A stretch of DNA of 64,000 nucleotides from an uncultured Roseobacter sp. (GTDB lineage Bacteria > Pseudomonadota > Alphaproteobacteria > Rhodobacterales > Rhodobacteraceae). Below the pieces are notes generated by a model. It was not told where the DNA came from. It was given only the letters and a program-made list of their open reading frames with translations, and searched no databases. The DNA is taken from NCBI RefSeq assembly GCF_947491795.1, contig NZ_CANLKW010000009.1:19671-83670 (forward strand), given 5' to 3'. The position numbers were made by a program, and so were the translations under genes. This document shows positions 32,396 through 40,837 of this stretch, in pieces (the stretch's first letter is position 1; each line of letters starts with the position of its first letter).

Positions 32396-33124
32396 CTATT
32401 GACCTGCGGCGCGTGCTTCCTGCGCAAGACGGATCATCTGATCAGCCTCGATGACCCCCGGAACCAGCGCGTCTCCGATCACAAAGGATGGCGTGCCATT
32501 GAAGCCGAGCGCGCGGCTCATCTCCATTGACGCCGCAATATGGGCATCAATCTCAGGCGCCTGCATGTCCCGTCGCAGCTGCGCGACATCCAAACCAATT
32601 TCCTGCGCAACCTGGATGACGGACGCTTCCTCGGCTCGGCCCTGCATGCCCATCAACGCCCAGTGAAACTCTTCGTATTTGCCCTGCTCTCGCGCGGCCA
32701 ATGCGGCGCGCGCGGCAAAAACCGAGCCGTCTCCGAGGATCGGCCACTCTCGATAGACCAGCCTCACATTGGGATCTTCGTCCAAGAGCGCTTCGATATG
32801 CGGCTTCACGCGACGACAATAGGGGCAGTTGTAGTCGAAAAACTCCACGACCGTGACGTCGCCTTCAGGATTTCCGAGAACCGGCGCGTTCGGGTCGTTC
32901 TCGAGGAGATCGCGGTTTTCGGAGAGGACACTCGCCGCTGCGGCGGCCTGCCGTTCCTGTTCACGCCGTTCAATGATCTGAACCGCCTCGAGGACAATCT
33001 CCGGGTTTTCGCGGATGGCCTCCAGAACCAATTCCTTGACCCGGTCTTCGCTGAGCGCGTCAGCATGAGACGCGAATGGGGCGAGCAAAGTGACGACCAG
33101 AGACATTGTCATTGCGATCTTCAT
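32396..33124 (-). CDS. ScsC/Com1-like DsbA-family oxidoreductase
   Basis: The 242-residue exported protein has a signal peptide, an N-terminal helical, possibly oligomerising segment (residues 25-75, charged), and a thioredoxin/DsbA domain with CPYC (DYNCPYCRRVKPH) and cis-Pro loop FNGTPSFVIG. This layout resembles ScsC, which with ScsB protects against copper. Its likely reductase partner is the ScsB-like protein at 23087. Confidence 0.9.
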   Translation of the reverse strand: MKIAMTMSLVVTLLAPFASHADALSEDRVKELVLEAIRENPEIVLEAVQIIERREQERQAAAAASVLSENRDLLENDPNAPVLGNPEGDVTVVEFFDYNCPYCRRVKPHIEALLDEDPNVRLVYREWPILGDGSVFAARAALAAREQGKYEEFHWALMGMQGRAEEASVIQVAQEIGLDVAQLRRDMQAPEIDAHIAASMEMSRALGFNGTPSFVIGDALVPGVIEADQMIRLAQEARAAGQ

Positions 33125-33134
33125 GAGAGTTCTC

Positions 33135-33611
33135 CTAGTTCACCGGCACGCCATTGGTGCGCGCGGCTTGCATATCCTGTATTTCCTCGGGCCAAGTCGA
33201 CTTTATGTACCCGAGGATATTCCAGATTTCCTGGTCGGAAAGTTGGTCGCCGAAACCGGGCATGCCGCTGTCGAACTCCATGCCCTGAGCGGCCATCACC
33301 TCTCGGCCCCCAAGCTTTGTGTAGTCGAACAGCACCTGGTCGGCATGATGCCAGGTGTGACCGGTTTCATCATGGGGAGGTGCCGGCAGCCGACCGTCCG
33401 CGCCCGGACTCCGCCAGTTCTCCTGACCCTCCAGATTGGCCCCATGGCACGCAGCACAGGTCTCGGCGTAGAGCGCTTTGCCGACCACGAGATCGACGCT
33501 TTCCGGCATCACCCCGCTTTGGACATCTTCGGCAGACCCGGTCCAGACATAGGCTGCCGCCCCGAGCGCCGTCAGGACACCAATCCCGAGGATGGCAGCC
33601 ATCGCTCTCAT
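33135..33611 (-). CDS. Membrane-anchored c-type cytochrome
   Basis: The 158-residue protein has an N-terminal anchor (AILGIGVLTALGAAAYVW), a haem c site CAACH at about residue 50 and a distal Met in GMEFDSGMPGF. It could shuttle electrons from the multicopper oxidase or disulfide enzymes. The ATG at 33611 overlaps the stop of the oxidase gene (ATGA), showing translational coupling; upstream in-frame starts run through that gene. Confidence 0.9.
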   Translation of the reverse strand: MRAMAAILGIGVLTALGAAAYVWTGSAEDVQSGVMPESVDLVVGKALYAETCAACHGANLEGQENWRSPGADGRLPAPPHDETGHTWHHADQVLFDYTKLGGREVMAAQGMEFDSGMPGFGDQLSDQEIWNILGYIKSTWPEEIQDMQAARTNGVPVN

Positions 33612-34993
33612 GCCACATTGACCCATGTCATCATGCCGGACGCCGCGTGTGACAGCATATGGCAATGCAGCAGCCATTTTCCTGGGTTGTCTGCCACGAA
33701 GGCAATGTCGCGCACTTCGCCCCGGTCGAGCAGCGTGGTGTCGCGCAGCGCGCCGAGGCTGCCATCGGGTGCGATCTCGTGAAAATGCATGCCATGAAGA
33801 TGCATGGCATGCGGAAACGATGTGTCATTAGTGATCTTCAGCCGAACGGTTTCGCCACGCGACAACTCCGCCAGTGCTGGACCATCCATGCCACCCACCG
33901 CGCCATTGAAGGCCCAGAAGTTTCCTGTCTCCATCATGTCGCGCATCGAAGACATCCGACCGCCCATCATGGCACCGCGCATGCCGCCCATGGCCCCCCC
34001 TTCCATCAGCAATGCGATGTCCCTTGCCGATCCCAGATCGGGCATGGCATGGGCATTCGGCGGCAGGGGTAGAGGCGTTTCGCGCCGCGCGCGTGTGCCG
34101 TCGCCAGTCACTTCGAAGGCCACCTGAGAAAAGCTTTCATCACGGCTCAATTGCACGATATGGCCCGCGCTGCCGACCTCTGCGGTCACGTCGACGATCA
34201 GGTCCACCCGTTGTGCCGACGACAGCAGGAATGGACCTTCCACGGGTTGCGGTGTGGCCAGCGGCATCCCGTCCATGGCCACAATCCAGCCTTCGAGCCC
34301 CTCCAGCGCGAGTTGGAAAATCCGGGCGTTCGATGCATTGATCAGCCGCAGGCGTAGACGCTCATGCCGTTTCACGGTCTTCGCGGGATTGTAGTCGCCG
34401 TTCGTTGTGATGTAGTTCCCAAGGCGCCCGGCATGGCTGAGGTCATGCATCGCCCCGAAAGTATCCGCAATCTGAGCTGTTTCCGGATCGATGCGCCAAT
34501 CGTCAAGGATCAGGACCTCTTCCCGATCGATATCGATCGGCTCCGGCTCTTCGACGATCAGCGCACCCTGAAGACCACGTGCGACCTGCTCGAACGAGCG
34601 GTTGTGCGCGTGATACCAGTAGGTGCCCGCGTCGGGGACAACGAAATCGTAGTCAAAGCTGTCCCCAGGGCGAATGGCGTCCTGCGTCAGACCCGCCACG
34701 CCATCCATCGCATTTTCGATGCGGATCCCGTGCCAATGGGTCGATGTCGGATCGGGTAACTCATTGACAATACGTCTCTGTACCCGCGCGCCTTGCGTAA
34801 CCCGGATTTCCGGGCCCGGCGCGATACCATCGAACCCCCAGATCTGCGTTTTTCCATAGTCATCAGGCAAAAGCTGTATATTTGCGACCCGGGCTGTCAC
34901 CGCGCGCATGTCTGTCTGCGCGAGCAGTGAATTCGGCATGCACACCAAACCGGCAGCACTCATGCGAAGGAAGTCGCGTTTTGAAAGAGTCAT
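33608..34993 (-). CDS. Periplasmic multicopper oxidase (CopA/CueO-type)
   Basis: The enzyme oxidises toxic Cu(I) to Cu(II). The 461-residue product has a Tat-like signal (SKRDFLRMSAAG) and the four copper-binding motifs HWHG, WYHAHN, HAMHLHGMHFH and HCHMLSHAASGM. A Met-rich loop (GGAMGGMRGAMMGGRMSSM) near residue 350 would bind Cu(I). The ATG at 34993 overlaps the copD stop by 4 nt, so I prefer it to the longer frame. It is the core of the copC-copD-oxidase operon. Confidence 0.95.
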   Translation of the reverse strand: MTLSKRDFLRMSAAGLVCMPNSLLAQTDMRAVTARVANIQLLPDDYGKTQIWGFDGIAPGPEIRVTQGARVQRRIVNELPDPTSTHWHGIRIENAMDGVAGLTQDAIRPGDSFDYDFVVPDAGTYWYHAHNRSFEQVARGLQGALIVEEPEPIDIDREEVLILDDWRIDPETAQIADTFGAMHDLSHAGRLGNYITTNGDYNPAKTVKRHERLRLRLINASNARIFQLALEGLEGWIVAMDGMPLATPQPVEGPFLLSSAQRVDLIVDVTAEVGSAGHIVQLSRDESFSQVAFEVTGDGTRARRETPLPLPPNAHAMPDLGSARDIALLMEGGAMGGMRGAMMGGRMSSMRDMMETGNFWAFNGAVGGMDGPALAELSRGETVRLKITNDTSFPHAMHLHGMHFHEIAPDGSLGALRDTTLLDRGEVRDIAFVADNPGKWLLHCHMLSHAASGMMTWVNVA

Positions 34994-35856
34994 GATGGCA
35001 CCGTTAGGATTGAGGTGAAGACAGCCGTGGCAAGCAAGATGACACCGATACAAACCCATTCGAGAGAAATCGATCTTGCAAGGTGCGGCCCAGCTTTGGG
35101 CTCACCGCTCTGCAAAGCGGGCACAAGCCGTGTTTTGTTGATGGCCGCAAGGGCCAGAAGCAGCGTCACGACGGCAATCTTTGCCAGAAGTGTCAAACCA
35201 TAGGCAGTGCCGAGAAGCGCGGGTAACGAACCAACCAGTCGCCAGGTCATTACCACGCCAGCGAGCAGCAGGAGTGGGACCGCAACAGATGCGACCTGTC
35301 CAAAGCGATGTCCAAGCACGGCAGCAACTCGCAATGTGTCCGCAGACCCCGAAAGCTTATGGAGCGGAAGAAGGACGCCGATCCAGAATGCGGCAACGAT
35401 CAGATGACCGAACAAGACGCTCTGAAACCACAGGCGATCTTCGCTGGCGACATGACCGATCTCGCAAAAACTCCAGATTGCCAAGAAACTGCCCAAGAGC
35501 GCGACCCATAGCCACCGCCCCCCCAAGACCACACCGGTCAGGAGTGCCCCCAGGCCCAGTAGCCGCAACAGCAGGGCGTCTCCGGGCGGCGTTTCCCAGA
35601 GCAACGCCAGGATCGCCAGATCAGTCATGCCTGAAGCATCATCCATGAGCACTGCGCCCCGCACGGCAAAGCCGAGGAATGACATTGCAGCCGCCAAAAG
35701 AGCAAAGAAGACGGCCCAGGCGCGTAGAAAACGGTCGAGCCCAGCCAACTGCTCGGAAAAGACTTGGCGACAGAGTATCAGCCCGGCACTCGTGAGGACG
35801 CCGAGATAGAGCAAAAACTTTGTGGCAACCGCAGCCTGTCCCCAGATATCCGGCAC
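34990..35856 (-). CDS. copD: CopD copper resistance membrane protein
   Basis: The 288-residue inner-membrane protein has eight predicted helices and belongs to the CopD/PcoD family, believed to move copper between periplasm and cytosol together with CopC. Visible family features are GHVASEDRLWFQSVLFGHL and FWIGVLLPLHKLS. It lies 3 nt after copC and overlaps the oxidase gene. Confidence 0.9.
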   Translation of the reverse strand: MPDIWGQAAVATKFLLYLGVLTSAGLILCRQVFSEQLAGLDRFLRAWAVFFALLAAAMSFLGFAVRGAVLMDDASGMTDLAILALLWETPPGDALLLRLLGLGALLTGVVLGGRWLWVALLGSFLAIWSFCEIGHVASEDRLWFQSVLFGHLIVAAFWIGVLLPLHKLSGSADTLRVAAVLGHRFGQVASVAVPLLLLAGVVMTWRLVGSLPALLGTAYGLTLLAKIAVVTLLLALAAINKTRLVPALQSGEPKAGPHLARSISLEWVCIGVILLATAVFTSILTVPS

Positions 35857-35859
35857 CGC

Positions 35860-36204
35860 TCACTTCACTTCAAACGAGAAGACACCGTTCATCGGGTGCC
35901 CATCAACACCAAGCCCGCGCCATTCAATGTGATACATGCCCGGCCCCATGGGCGTGAGAGGAAGCGAGAATTCTTTGACAAAACCGGATTGGGTGCCGAG
36001 GTCCAGAGCCTCGGTGTGCGTCTCAGCATGGGTCATTTCGACTTTCGTCAATCGCATCCCATCGTTGAAGCGCAATCCAATCGTCTCTGGTACGGCGTCA
36101 AGAATGGCGCCATCTGCAGGCGTCATGCTTTCCTTTTCAGAATGGGCGAGGGCTTGCGTGCTTGCCAGCGCCAAGAAAACTGTCAGTGCTAATCTATATT
36201 TCAC
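35860..36204 (-). CDS. copC: CopC periplasmic copper-binding protein
   Basis: The 114-residue protein has a signal peptide cleaved before AHSEK, giving the N-terminal His that coordinates Cu(II) in CopC. It continues with MTPADGAILDAVPE and ends with VDGHPMNGVFSFEV, carrying the second conserved His. Size and motifs are typical. It precedes copD and the multicopper oxidase. Confidence 0.93.
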   Translation of the reverse strand: MKYRLALTVFLALASTQALAHSEKESMTPADGAILDAVPETIGLRFNDGMRLTKVEMTHAETHTEALDLGTQSGFVKEFSLPLTPMGPGMYHIEWRGLGVDGHPMNGVFSFEVK

Positions 36205-36230
36205 GGATCGTCCTTCGTCGGTTTCTTCAG

Positions 36231-36671
36231 TCAGTTTATACCATTCGCGCGTTGCAACTCACGCACATAGGCCACGATCATTTTCACATCGCCATCGGTG
36301 ACACCTTCAACCGGCGGCATGTTCCCAAAGCGCCAATGATGCGCACGGACGCCATTCTTGGCTGCCAGAAGGAAGGCGGCATCCCCATGGTGGCTGGGTT
36401 CGTAGATTTTATGCACAAGAGGGGGCGCCACACCGTCCTGCCCGGCCGCATTTGCGCCGTGACAGGCTGCACATTTCGCATCGTAGGCCAGTTTGCCGAC
36501 CTCCGCGTTGGCCGACAGCGCTTCCGGCAAGGCGACATCGACCATGGGTCCGTTGGCGCGAGACGCGTCGTCCGTGGTCGTTGCCACGTCATCGTCAGTT
36601 GGTCCTGTCCACCAGAAGCCAATGCCAAGAACCACCGCAAGGGCGACGGATAAGATCGTGTAACGCCCCAT
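36231..36671 (-). CDS. Membrane-anchored c-type cytochrome
   Basis: The 146-residue protein has one N-terminal helix, a haem site CAACH at about residue 68 and a distal Met in FGNMPPVEGVTDGD. It resembles the cytochrome at 33135 (both contain KCAACHGAN/ETCAACHGAN-type sites), so the operon holds two related cytochromes. It overlaps the preceding L,D-transpeptidase stop by one base. Confidence 0.9.
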   Translation of the reverse strand: MGRYTILSVALAVVLGIGFWWTGPTDDDVATTTDDASRANGPMVDVALPEALSANAEVGKLAYDAKCAACHGANAAGQDGVAPPLVHKIYEPSHHGDAAFLLAAKNGVRAHHWRFGNMPPVEGVTDGDVKMIVAYVRELQRANGIN

Positions 36672-37240
36672 CAGATCAATTTGACCTGCGTTCCGACCGG
36701 TGTCCGATTGTAAACCTCAATGATATGTTCGTTGTAGAGGCCGATGCAGCCGCTCGACGAACGACGACCAATTTTGCGCGTATCGTGTGTCCCGTGAATG
36801 CGATAGTACTGCCACGTCAAGTGCAGCGACCGCACTCCGAGCGGATTGTCCGGACCTGGCGGCATATAGGCCGGCAAGGACGGATCGCGCTCGCGCATGG
36901 ATGGCGTGGGCGTCCAATCCGGCTCAGGATCTTTGAAAACGATCTCAGTATAGCCTCGCCGCGTCAGCTCATCTGTCATTGGAACCGATGTCGGATAAAG
37001 AAACATTTCACCGTCGGCTGTCCATTGCTGAAGCGCCCGGGAATTGGTGTCCGCGATAATGATGCCGTTGCCCAGACGATCAAAGTGGTCTCGCCAATCG
37101 TGGGTTCTGAAGCTCGAAGCGTTGCGCCGAACCGGTGCGAGTGGTTCTGCGCGCAGCACCGAAGGCGCGAACAGAAGTGCCGCACCGATGCCGCCGATCA
37201 GCTGACGACGTGACCGAAAGGGTCGATTTCTTGCCTGCAT
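36671..37240 (-). CDS. L,D-transpeptidase (YkuD family), first gene of copper operon
   Basis: The 189-residue enzyme has a Tat-like signal (SRRQLIGGIGAALLF) and the YkuD motif HGTHDTRKIGRRSSSGCIGL with catalytic Cys. It would crosslink peptidoglycan in an L,D-fashion. It opens the operon LDT-cyt c-copC-copD-oxidase-cyt c-scsC-LDT. Copper is known to inhibit bacterial L,D-transpeptidases, so spare copies here may compensate. Confidence 0.92.
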   Translation of the reverse strand: MQARNRPFRSRRQLIGGIGAALLFAPSVLRAEPLAPVRRNASSFRTHDWRDHFDRLGNGIIIADTNSRALQQWTADGEMFLYPTSVPMTDELTRRGYTEIVFKDPEPDWTPTPSMRERDPSLPAYMPPGPDNPLGVRSLHLTWQYYRIHGTHDTRKIGRRSSSGCIGLYNEHIIEVYNRTPVGTQVKLI

Positions 37241-37321
37241 GGCTCTGCCTCGTTTCCATGTCGAACGCTTTGTTTTCTATCGAAGATCAGTGAGCGGCGA
37301 AACGCAGGAAGGCCCGGAATT

Positions 37322-37341
37322 TTGTAAGGTTATGTATCAAC
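37322..37341 (+). promoter_or_regulatory. Tandem 10-bp motif, candidate response-regulator site (copy c)
   Basis: TTGTAAGGTT and ATGTATCAAC lie in tandem about 80-100 bp upstream of the copper operon that starts at 37240 on the minus strand. The half-sites match copies a, b and d, but here the motif is inverted relative to the gene it would control. Confidence 0.5.
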
Positions 37342-37361
37342 CCGCCGGTTGGACGGCGGCG

Positions 37362-38813
37362 CTACACTTTTTTGGTCCGAGCCGAAAATCCGGTTTCGGC
37401 GCGCGCTTCGGGATGCTCTGACGGAGATGTCATTGCAGCTTGATGCGCAGTCACGGGCAAGACAATGCGCGCACGGAGTCCGCCCTCTGCACGGTTCGAC
37501 AGGGTGATCGCGCCGCCGTGTTGCAAAACGATGCTGCGGGCGATTGAAAGGCCCAGCCCATGGCCTCCGGTTTCGCGGGAGCGCGATCCCTCAAGGCGCA
37601 GGAAGGGCTGGAAGACATCGCGCAATCGGTCATCGGGGATTCCCGGCCCATCGTCCTCGACCAAAATCTCGATGCTCTCGTCAGAGACGCCCCAGGTCAG
37701 GGTCGGGTTGCGCCCGTAGCGCCCCGCATTGTCGATGAGATTGCGCAAAGCACGACGCAGTGCCTTGGGCTTGATCTGCACCGTTGCCTCGGGTCCCGGG
37801 CGCACGTCCAACGCACCGTGGGTTGCGTCCCGAATGTCGGTCAGGAACGCGCCAATCTCGGTCCGTTGCAGGGCCTCGTCCTGTCCCACACCGCGCGCAT
37901 AGGCCAGCGTGGCTTCCACCATATCCTGCATCTCGTCGAGAGAGGCCGTGATGCCGGTCTTGGTCTCCGCATCCTCCACCATCTCGGCATGAACCCTGAG
38001 CGCGGTGAGTGGCGATCTCAAGTCATGAGCCAGGGCGGCCAGCATTTGCGTCCTGTCCGTGACGAAGCGAGCCAGGCGCGTTTGCATGTCATTGAAGGCC
38101 GTCGTCAGGTTCCGCACTTCATTTGGGCCGACCGGCGTGAGGGGTCCTTGCCCGCCACCGCGCCCGAACTCCTCGGCTGCCGCGGCGAGATCATTCAGTG
38201 GCCGCGTCAGTCGCGTCAGCAGAAACCAGAAGATCGCCAGCAGCAACACGGCGGCCGTCAACACGAAAGAGAGGGTGGAGGCCCAGGACCATTGTATGGG
38301 CGGCCGCTCGAACCGGGTGGCGACGTTCAGCCATTGGCCTCCGGCAATGGCGATCGAGACCTCCATCTCGAGGGCCGCCAGGGTGCCCTGCATCATCTCG
38401 GCGTGCATTTCCGCCATTTCCGGGGAGAGGTTCGGCAGCGGCAACAGCCCCTGTTCAATCTCATGCACTTCGACCCGGATATCGCGGGTGTAGCCATCAT
38501 TCAAAAGCGCCCGCACGCGCGCTTCGATCGCTCCGTTCTCATCATGGTGGGTGTGCGTTACAGCAGGCGTGTCGCCGAGATCGAAGCGTACAAGGGGCGA
38601 GTTTGCCGCGGCCACGATATCCTCATGCAACGTCGGCGGTGCCTCCTCGATCAGACGGGCGACGTTTGCCGCGCGTCCGGCTGCCTCGCTGCCGATGGCC
38701 GCCTGCACGGCAAGCGACCGTTCATCGACAAAAAGCCACAAACCCACGACTTGCGCCACGAACAGGACCACCACCACCAAAAGGGCGATCTGTGAGCGGA
38801 ACCCCATTCGCAT
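37362..38813 (-). CDS. Sensor histidine kinase
   Basis: The 483-residue kinase has two membrane helices (about residues 7-27 and 178-198) flanking a periplasmic sensor domain with His-rich TPAVTHTHHDENG, which could bind metal. A HAMP linker, the phospho-acceptor box ALAHDLRSPLTALRVH, N box LRNLIDNAGRYG and G boxes DDGPGIPDD and GGHGLGLSIAR follow. It is coupled with the response regulator by a one-base overlap. A copper signal is inferred from context only. Confidence 0.93.
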   Translation of the reverse strand: MRMGFRSQIALLVVVVLFVAQVVGLWLFVDERSLAVQAAIGSEAAGRAANVARLIEEAPPTLHEDIVAAANSPLVRFDLGDTPAVTHTHHDENGAIEARVRALLNDGYTRDIRVEVHEIEQGLLPLPNLSPEMAEMHAEMMQGTLAALEMEVSIAIAGGQWLNVATRFERPPIQWSWASTLSFVLTAAVLLLAIFWFLLTRLTRPLNDLAAAAEEFGRGGGQGPLTPVGPNEVRNLTTAFNDMQTRLARFVTDRTQMLAALAHDLRSPLTALRVHAEMVEDAETKTGITASLDEMQDMVEATLAYARGVGQDEALQRTEIGAFLTDIRDATHGALDVRPGPEATVQIKPKALRRALRNLIDNAGRYGRNPTLTWGVSDESIEILVEDDGPGIPDDRLRDVFQPFLRLEGSRSRETGGHGLGLSIARSIVLQHGGAITLSNRAEGGLRARIVLPVTAHQAAMTSPSEHPEARAETGFSARTKKV

Positions 38814-39541
38814 CAGGCCTCGACCTCCACATCACAGTTCAGGCAATATCCACCATTGCGCACGGTCGATATGATCCGGGGGCGAAGCACATCGGGTTCG
38901 ATTTTCCGGCGCAGGCGCGAAACCTGATTGTCGATCGTCCGGTCAAATGGTCCGGCGACACGGCCGGCGCTCAATTCCAGGAGCTCATCCCGGCTGATCA
39001 CCGCCCGAGGACGCTCAAGTAAGACCGTCAGCAGCTTTGCTTCGGCCGTGGTCAATGTATTGACCGTGCCATCGGGGCAAATGACATGGCTGGCGTCGTG
39101 ATCGAATGTGATCCCGGCAAATACGGCCCGCTTGCCCGCAAATGTTCCGCCATGGGGTGCATATCCGTCTCCCGCGCGGCGCAGTATCGCGTTGATCCGG
39201 GCCAGAAGCTCGCGCGGATTGAAGGGCTTGGCCAGATAGTCATCGGCACCGGTGTCGAGCCCCTTGATCCGAGCGTCATCGTCGCCGAGCGCCGTCAGCA
39301 TGAGAATCGGCGTTTTCTGCTGCTCCCGGCGCAGCCGTGCGCAGGCCGCGAGCCCGTCCTCTCCCGGCATCATGATATCGAGCACGATCAGATCGAATTT
39401 GTCCTCGCTCAATCGCGCATCCATCTCGCCCGCACTTTTGGCTCCCGTCGCGCGCAGCCCGTTTTTCTCCAGGTAGCGCGTCACGGAGTGCCGGATCTCG
39501 GCATGATCATCGACGACCAGAATATGCGCCGATGCCGCCAT
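38813..39541 (-). CDS. OmpR-family response regulator
   Basis: The 242-residue regulator has a receiver domain with acidic pocket VVDDH, phospho-acceptor Asp in LIVLDIMMPGEDG and KPFNPREL, then a winged-helix DNA-binding domain (TTAEAKLLTVLL, DRTIDNQVSRLRRKIE). I chose the ATG at 39541 (MAASAHILVVDDH), which puts the receiver at the N-terminus; the frame extends to 39739 through a regulatory region. The candidate binding motif occurs four times in the island. Confidence 0.93.
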   Translation of the reverse strand: MAASAHILVVDDHAEIRHSVTRYLEKNGLRATGAKSAGEMDARLSEDKFDLIVLDIMMPGEDGLAACARLRREQQKTPILMLTALGDDDARIKGLDTGADDYLAKPFNPRELLARINAILRRAGDGYAPHGGTFAGKRAVFAGITFDHDASHVICPDGTVNTLTTAEAKLLTVLLERPRAVISRDELLELSAGRVAGPFDRTIDNQVSRLRRKIEPDVLRPRIISTVRNGGYCLNCDVEVEA

Positions 39542-39654
39542 CAGCGATCGGGTCCCAAACATCGGCACGTCTGGCCGATCGGCCCACTGTTCACTAGATT
39601 GAGTTCCATAACACCCAGAATAGATTGTTCTTTCGGGAAAGACCCGCACCTCGT

Positions 39655-39674
39655 TTGTCGCAATATGTATCAAT
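39655..39674 (+). promoter_or_regulatory. Tandem 10-bp motif, candidate response-regulator site (copy d)
   Basis: TTGTCGCAAT and ATGTATCAAT lie in tandem in the divergent region between the response regulator gene and the membrane-protein operon at 39727. The site is suited to autoregulation and lies 15 bp upstream of the CueR-type promoter. Confidence 0.5.
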
Positions 39675-39688
39675 AGACCTGACATGTC

Positions 39689-39719
39689 TTGACCCTCCAG
39701 CTGCTGGAAGCCCCATCTG
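39689..39719 (+). promoter_or_regulatory. CueR-type promoter of the 39727 operon
   Basis: TTGACC and CATCTG are separated by 19 bp that include the dyad CTCCAGCTGCTGGAAG. It matches the copA and copZ promoters. The predicted transcription start coincides with the ATG at 39727, so the first gene may be leaderless or start at 39787. Confidence 0.75.
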
Positions 39720-39726
39720 ACGCGGC

Positions 39727-40173
39727 ATGACAGGCGCAAGACCAGACATATCGGGGCAACATCCCGCCCAATCAGCGCACCGGACCATGGCGGCGCCCGC
39801 GTGGATCGGATTTGCGCTTTTTGTGGTCACAATGCCCGCCCACCTCCTCCTGGAACAGGCAGACTCGCTTGCCTTGGCAGCGGTCACACTGGCCCTGATC
39901 GGCGGGGCCTATATCGGGTTCGGTGCCGCCGATGGTCGTCGCTCCGTGTTCTGGTCTGAGCTGGCGGTTGCTCTCGTCTTTGGGGCGGCGGCCGTAGCGG
40001 GTCTCCTTTGGCATTGGGCAGCCTTGCCTCTGGGTCTCGCGCTCCATGCGCTGTGGGATCTTGCCCATCACAATGCGGTCCGCCTCGCCCGGGTCCCACA
40101 CTGGTACATCCCGTTTTGCGTCGTCTTTGACCTGATGGCGGCAGCCTTTCTTGTGCTGCTTTATACGAGGTAG
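39727..40173 (+). CDS. Small polytopic membrane protein
   Basis: The 148-residue protein (128 residues if it starts at 39787) has four hydrophobic helices and conserved-looking His residues in LALHALWDLAHHNAVRL. It may belong to a DUF6010-like family, but I am unsure. It is the first gene of a CueR-controlled-looking operon with TVP38, a CDF protein and DUF411. Neither start has a clear ribosome site; the promoter position would make 39727 leaderless. Confidence 0.65.
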   Translation: MTGARPDISGQHPAQSAHRTMAAPAWIGFALFVVTMPAHLLLEQADSLALAAVTLALIGGAYIGFGAADGRRSVFWSELAVALVFGAAAVAGLLWHWAALPLGLALHALWDLAHHNAVRLARVPHWYIPFCVVFDLMAAAFLVLLYTR

Positions 40174-40176
40174 GCC

Positions 40177-40836
40177 ATGGTGCGTGTCGTCATACTCGCC
40201 CTTCTGGGGCTCTTGCTTCTCGTCCTGGCGCGTCCAGACCTTGCGGGCCTCGATATCGATCTGCCGGAGCGCGACGACCTGCGGCGCTGGATCGAGGCGG
40301 CTGGTCTTCTTGGTCCGGTTCTGGTCGTGGCGCTGATGACGCTGGCGATCGTGGCCAGCCCCCTCCCCTCGGCGCCGATCGCGCTGGCTGCCGGGGCCGC
40401 CTATGGTCACACCTACGGAACACTGCTCGTCGTGCTCGGCGCAGAGATCGGCGCGCTTGCCGCGTTTCTGCTCGCGCGCGGGCTGGGGCGCCCTTTCGTG
40501 GAACGCCTTGTCGGCGAGACGATCGGACGTGGACTTCTGGGGTCACAGAATACCTTGACGTTTCTGGTGTTCGGAAGCCGACTGCTGCCGTTCCTGTCCT
40601 TCGACATGGTCAGCTACGCTGCAGGATTGAGCGTCTTGCACCTTTGGCGGTTTGCCCTGGCGACCCTCGCGGGGATCATTCCGGCCAGCTTCTTGCTCGC
40701 CCATCTCGGCAGCGAAGCCATGAATGGGGACGTGCAAACCGCCACCTGGACGGCGCTGGCGCTTGGCGCGTTCACCGCCCTGTCCGTCCTCTTTGCGGTC
40801 TGGCGCGACCGCCGCACGCTGAAGAAGGAGATCTGA
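40177..40836 (+). CDS. TVP38/TMEM64 family membrane protein
   Basis: The 219-residue protein has about six membrane segments and the SNARE-associated/TVP38 signature: AIVASPLPSAPIALAAGAAYGHTYG, then FVFGSRLLPFLSFDMVSYAAGL-type sequence. Such proteins are related to DedA and are proposed lipid or ion transporters; some lie next to metal-detoxification genes. It starts 3 nt after its neighbour and ends 1 nt before the CDF gene. Confidence 0.88.
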   Translation: MVRVVILALLGLLLLVLARPDLAGLDIDLPERDDLRRWIEAAGLLGPVLVVALMTLAIVASPLPSAPIALAAGAAYGHTYGTLLVVLGAEIGALAAFLLARGLGRPFVERLVGETIGRGLLGSQNTLTFLVFGSRLLPFLSFDMVSYAAGLSVLHLWRFALATLAGIIPASFLLAHLGSEAMNGDVQTATWTALALGAFTALSVLFAVWRDRRTLKKEI

Positions 40837-40837
40837 C

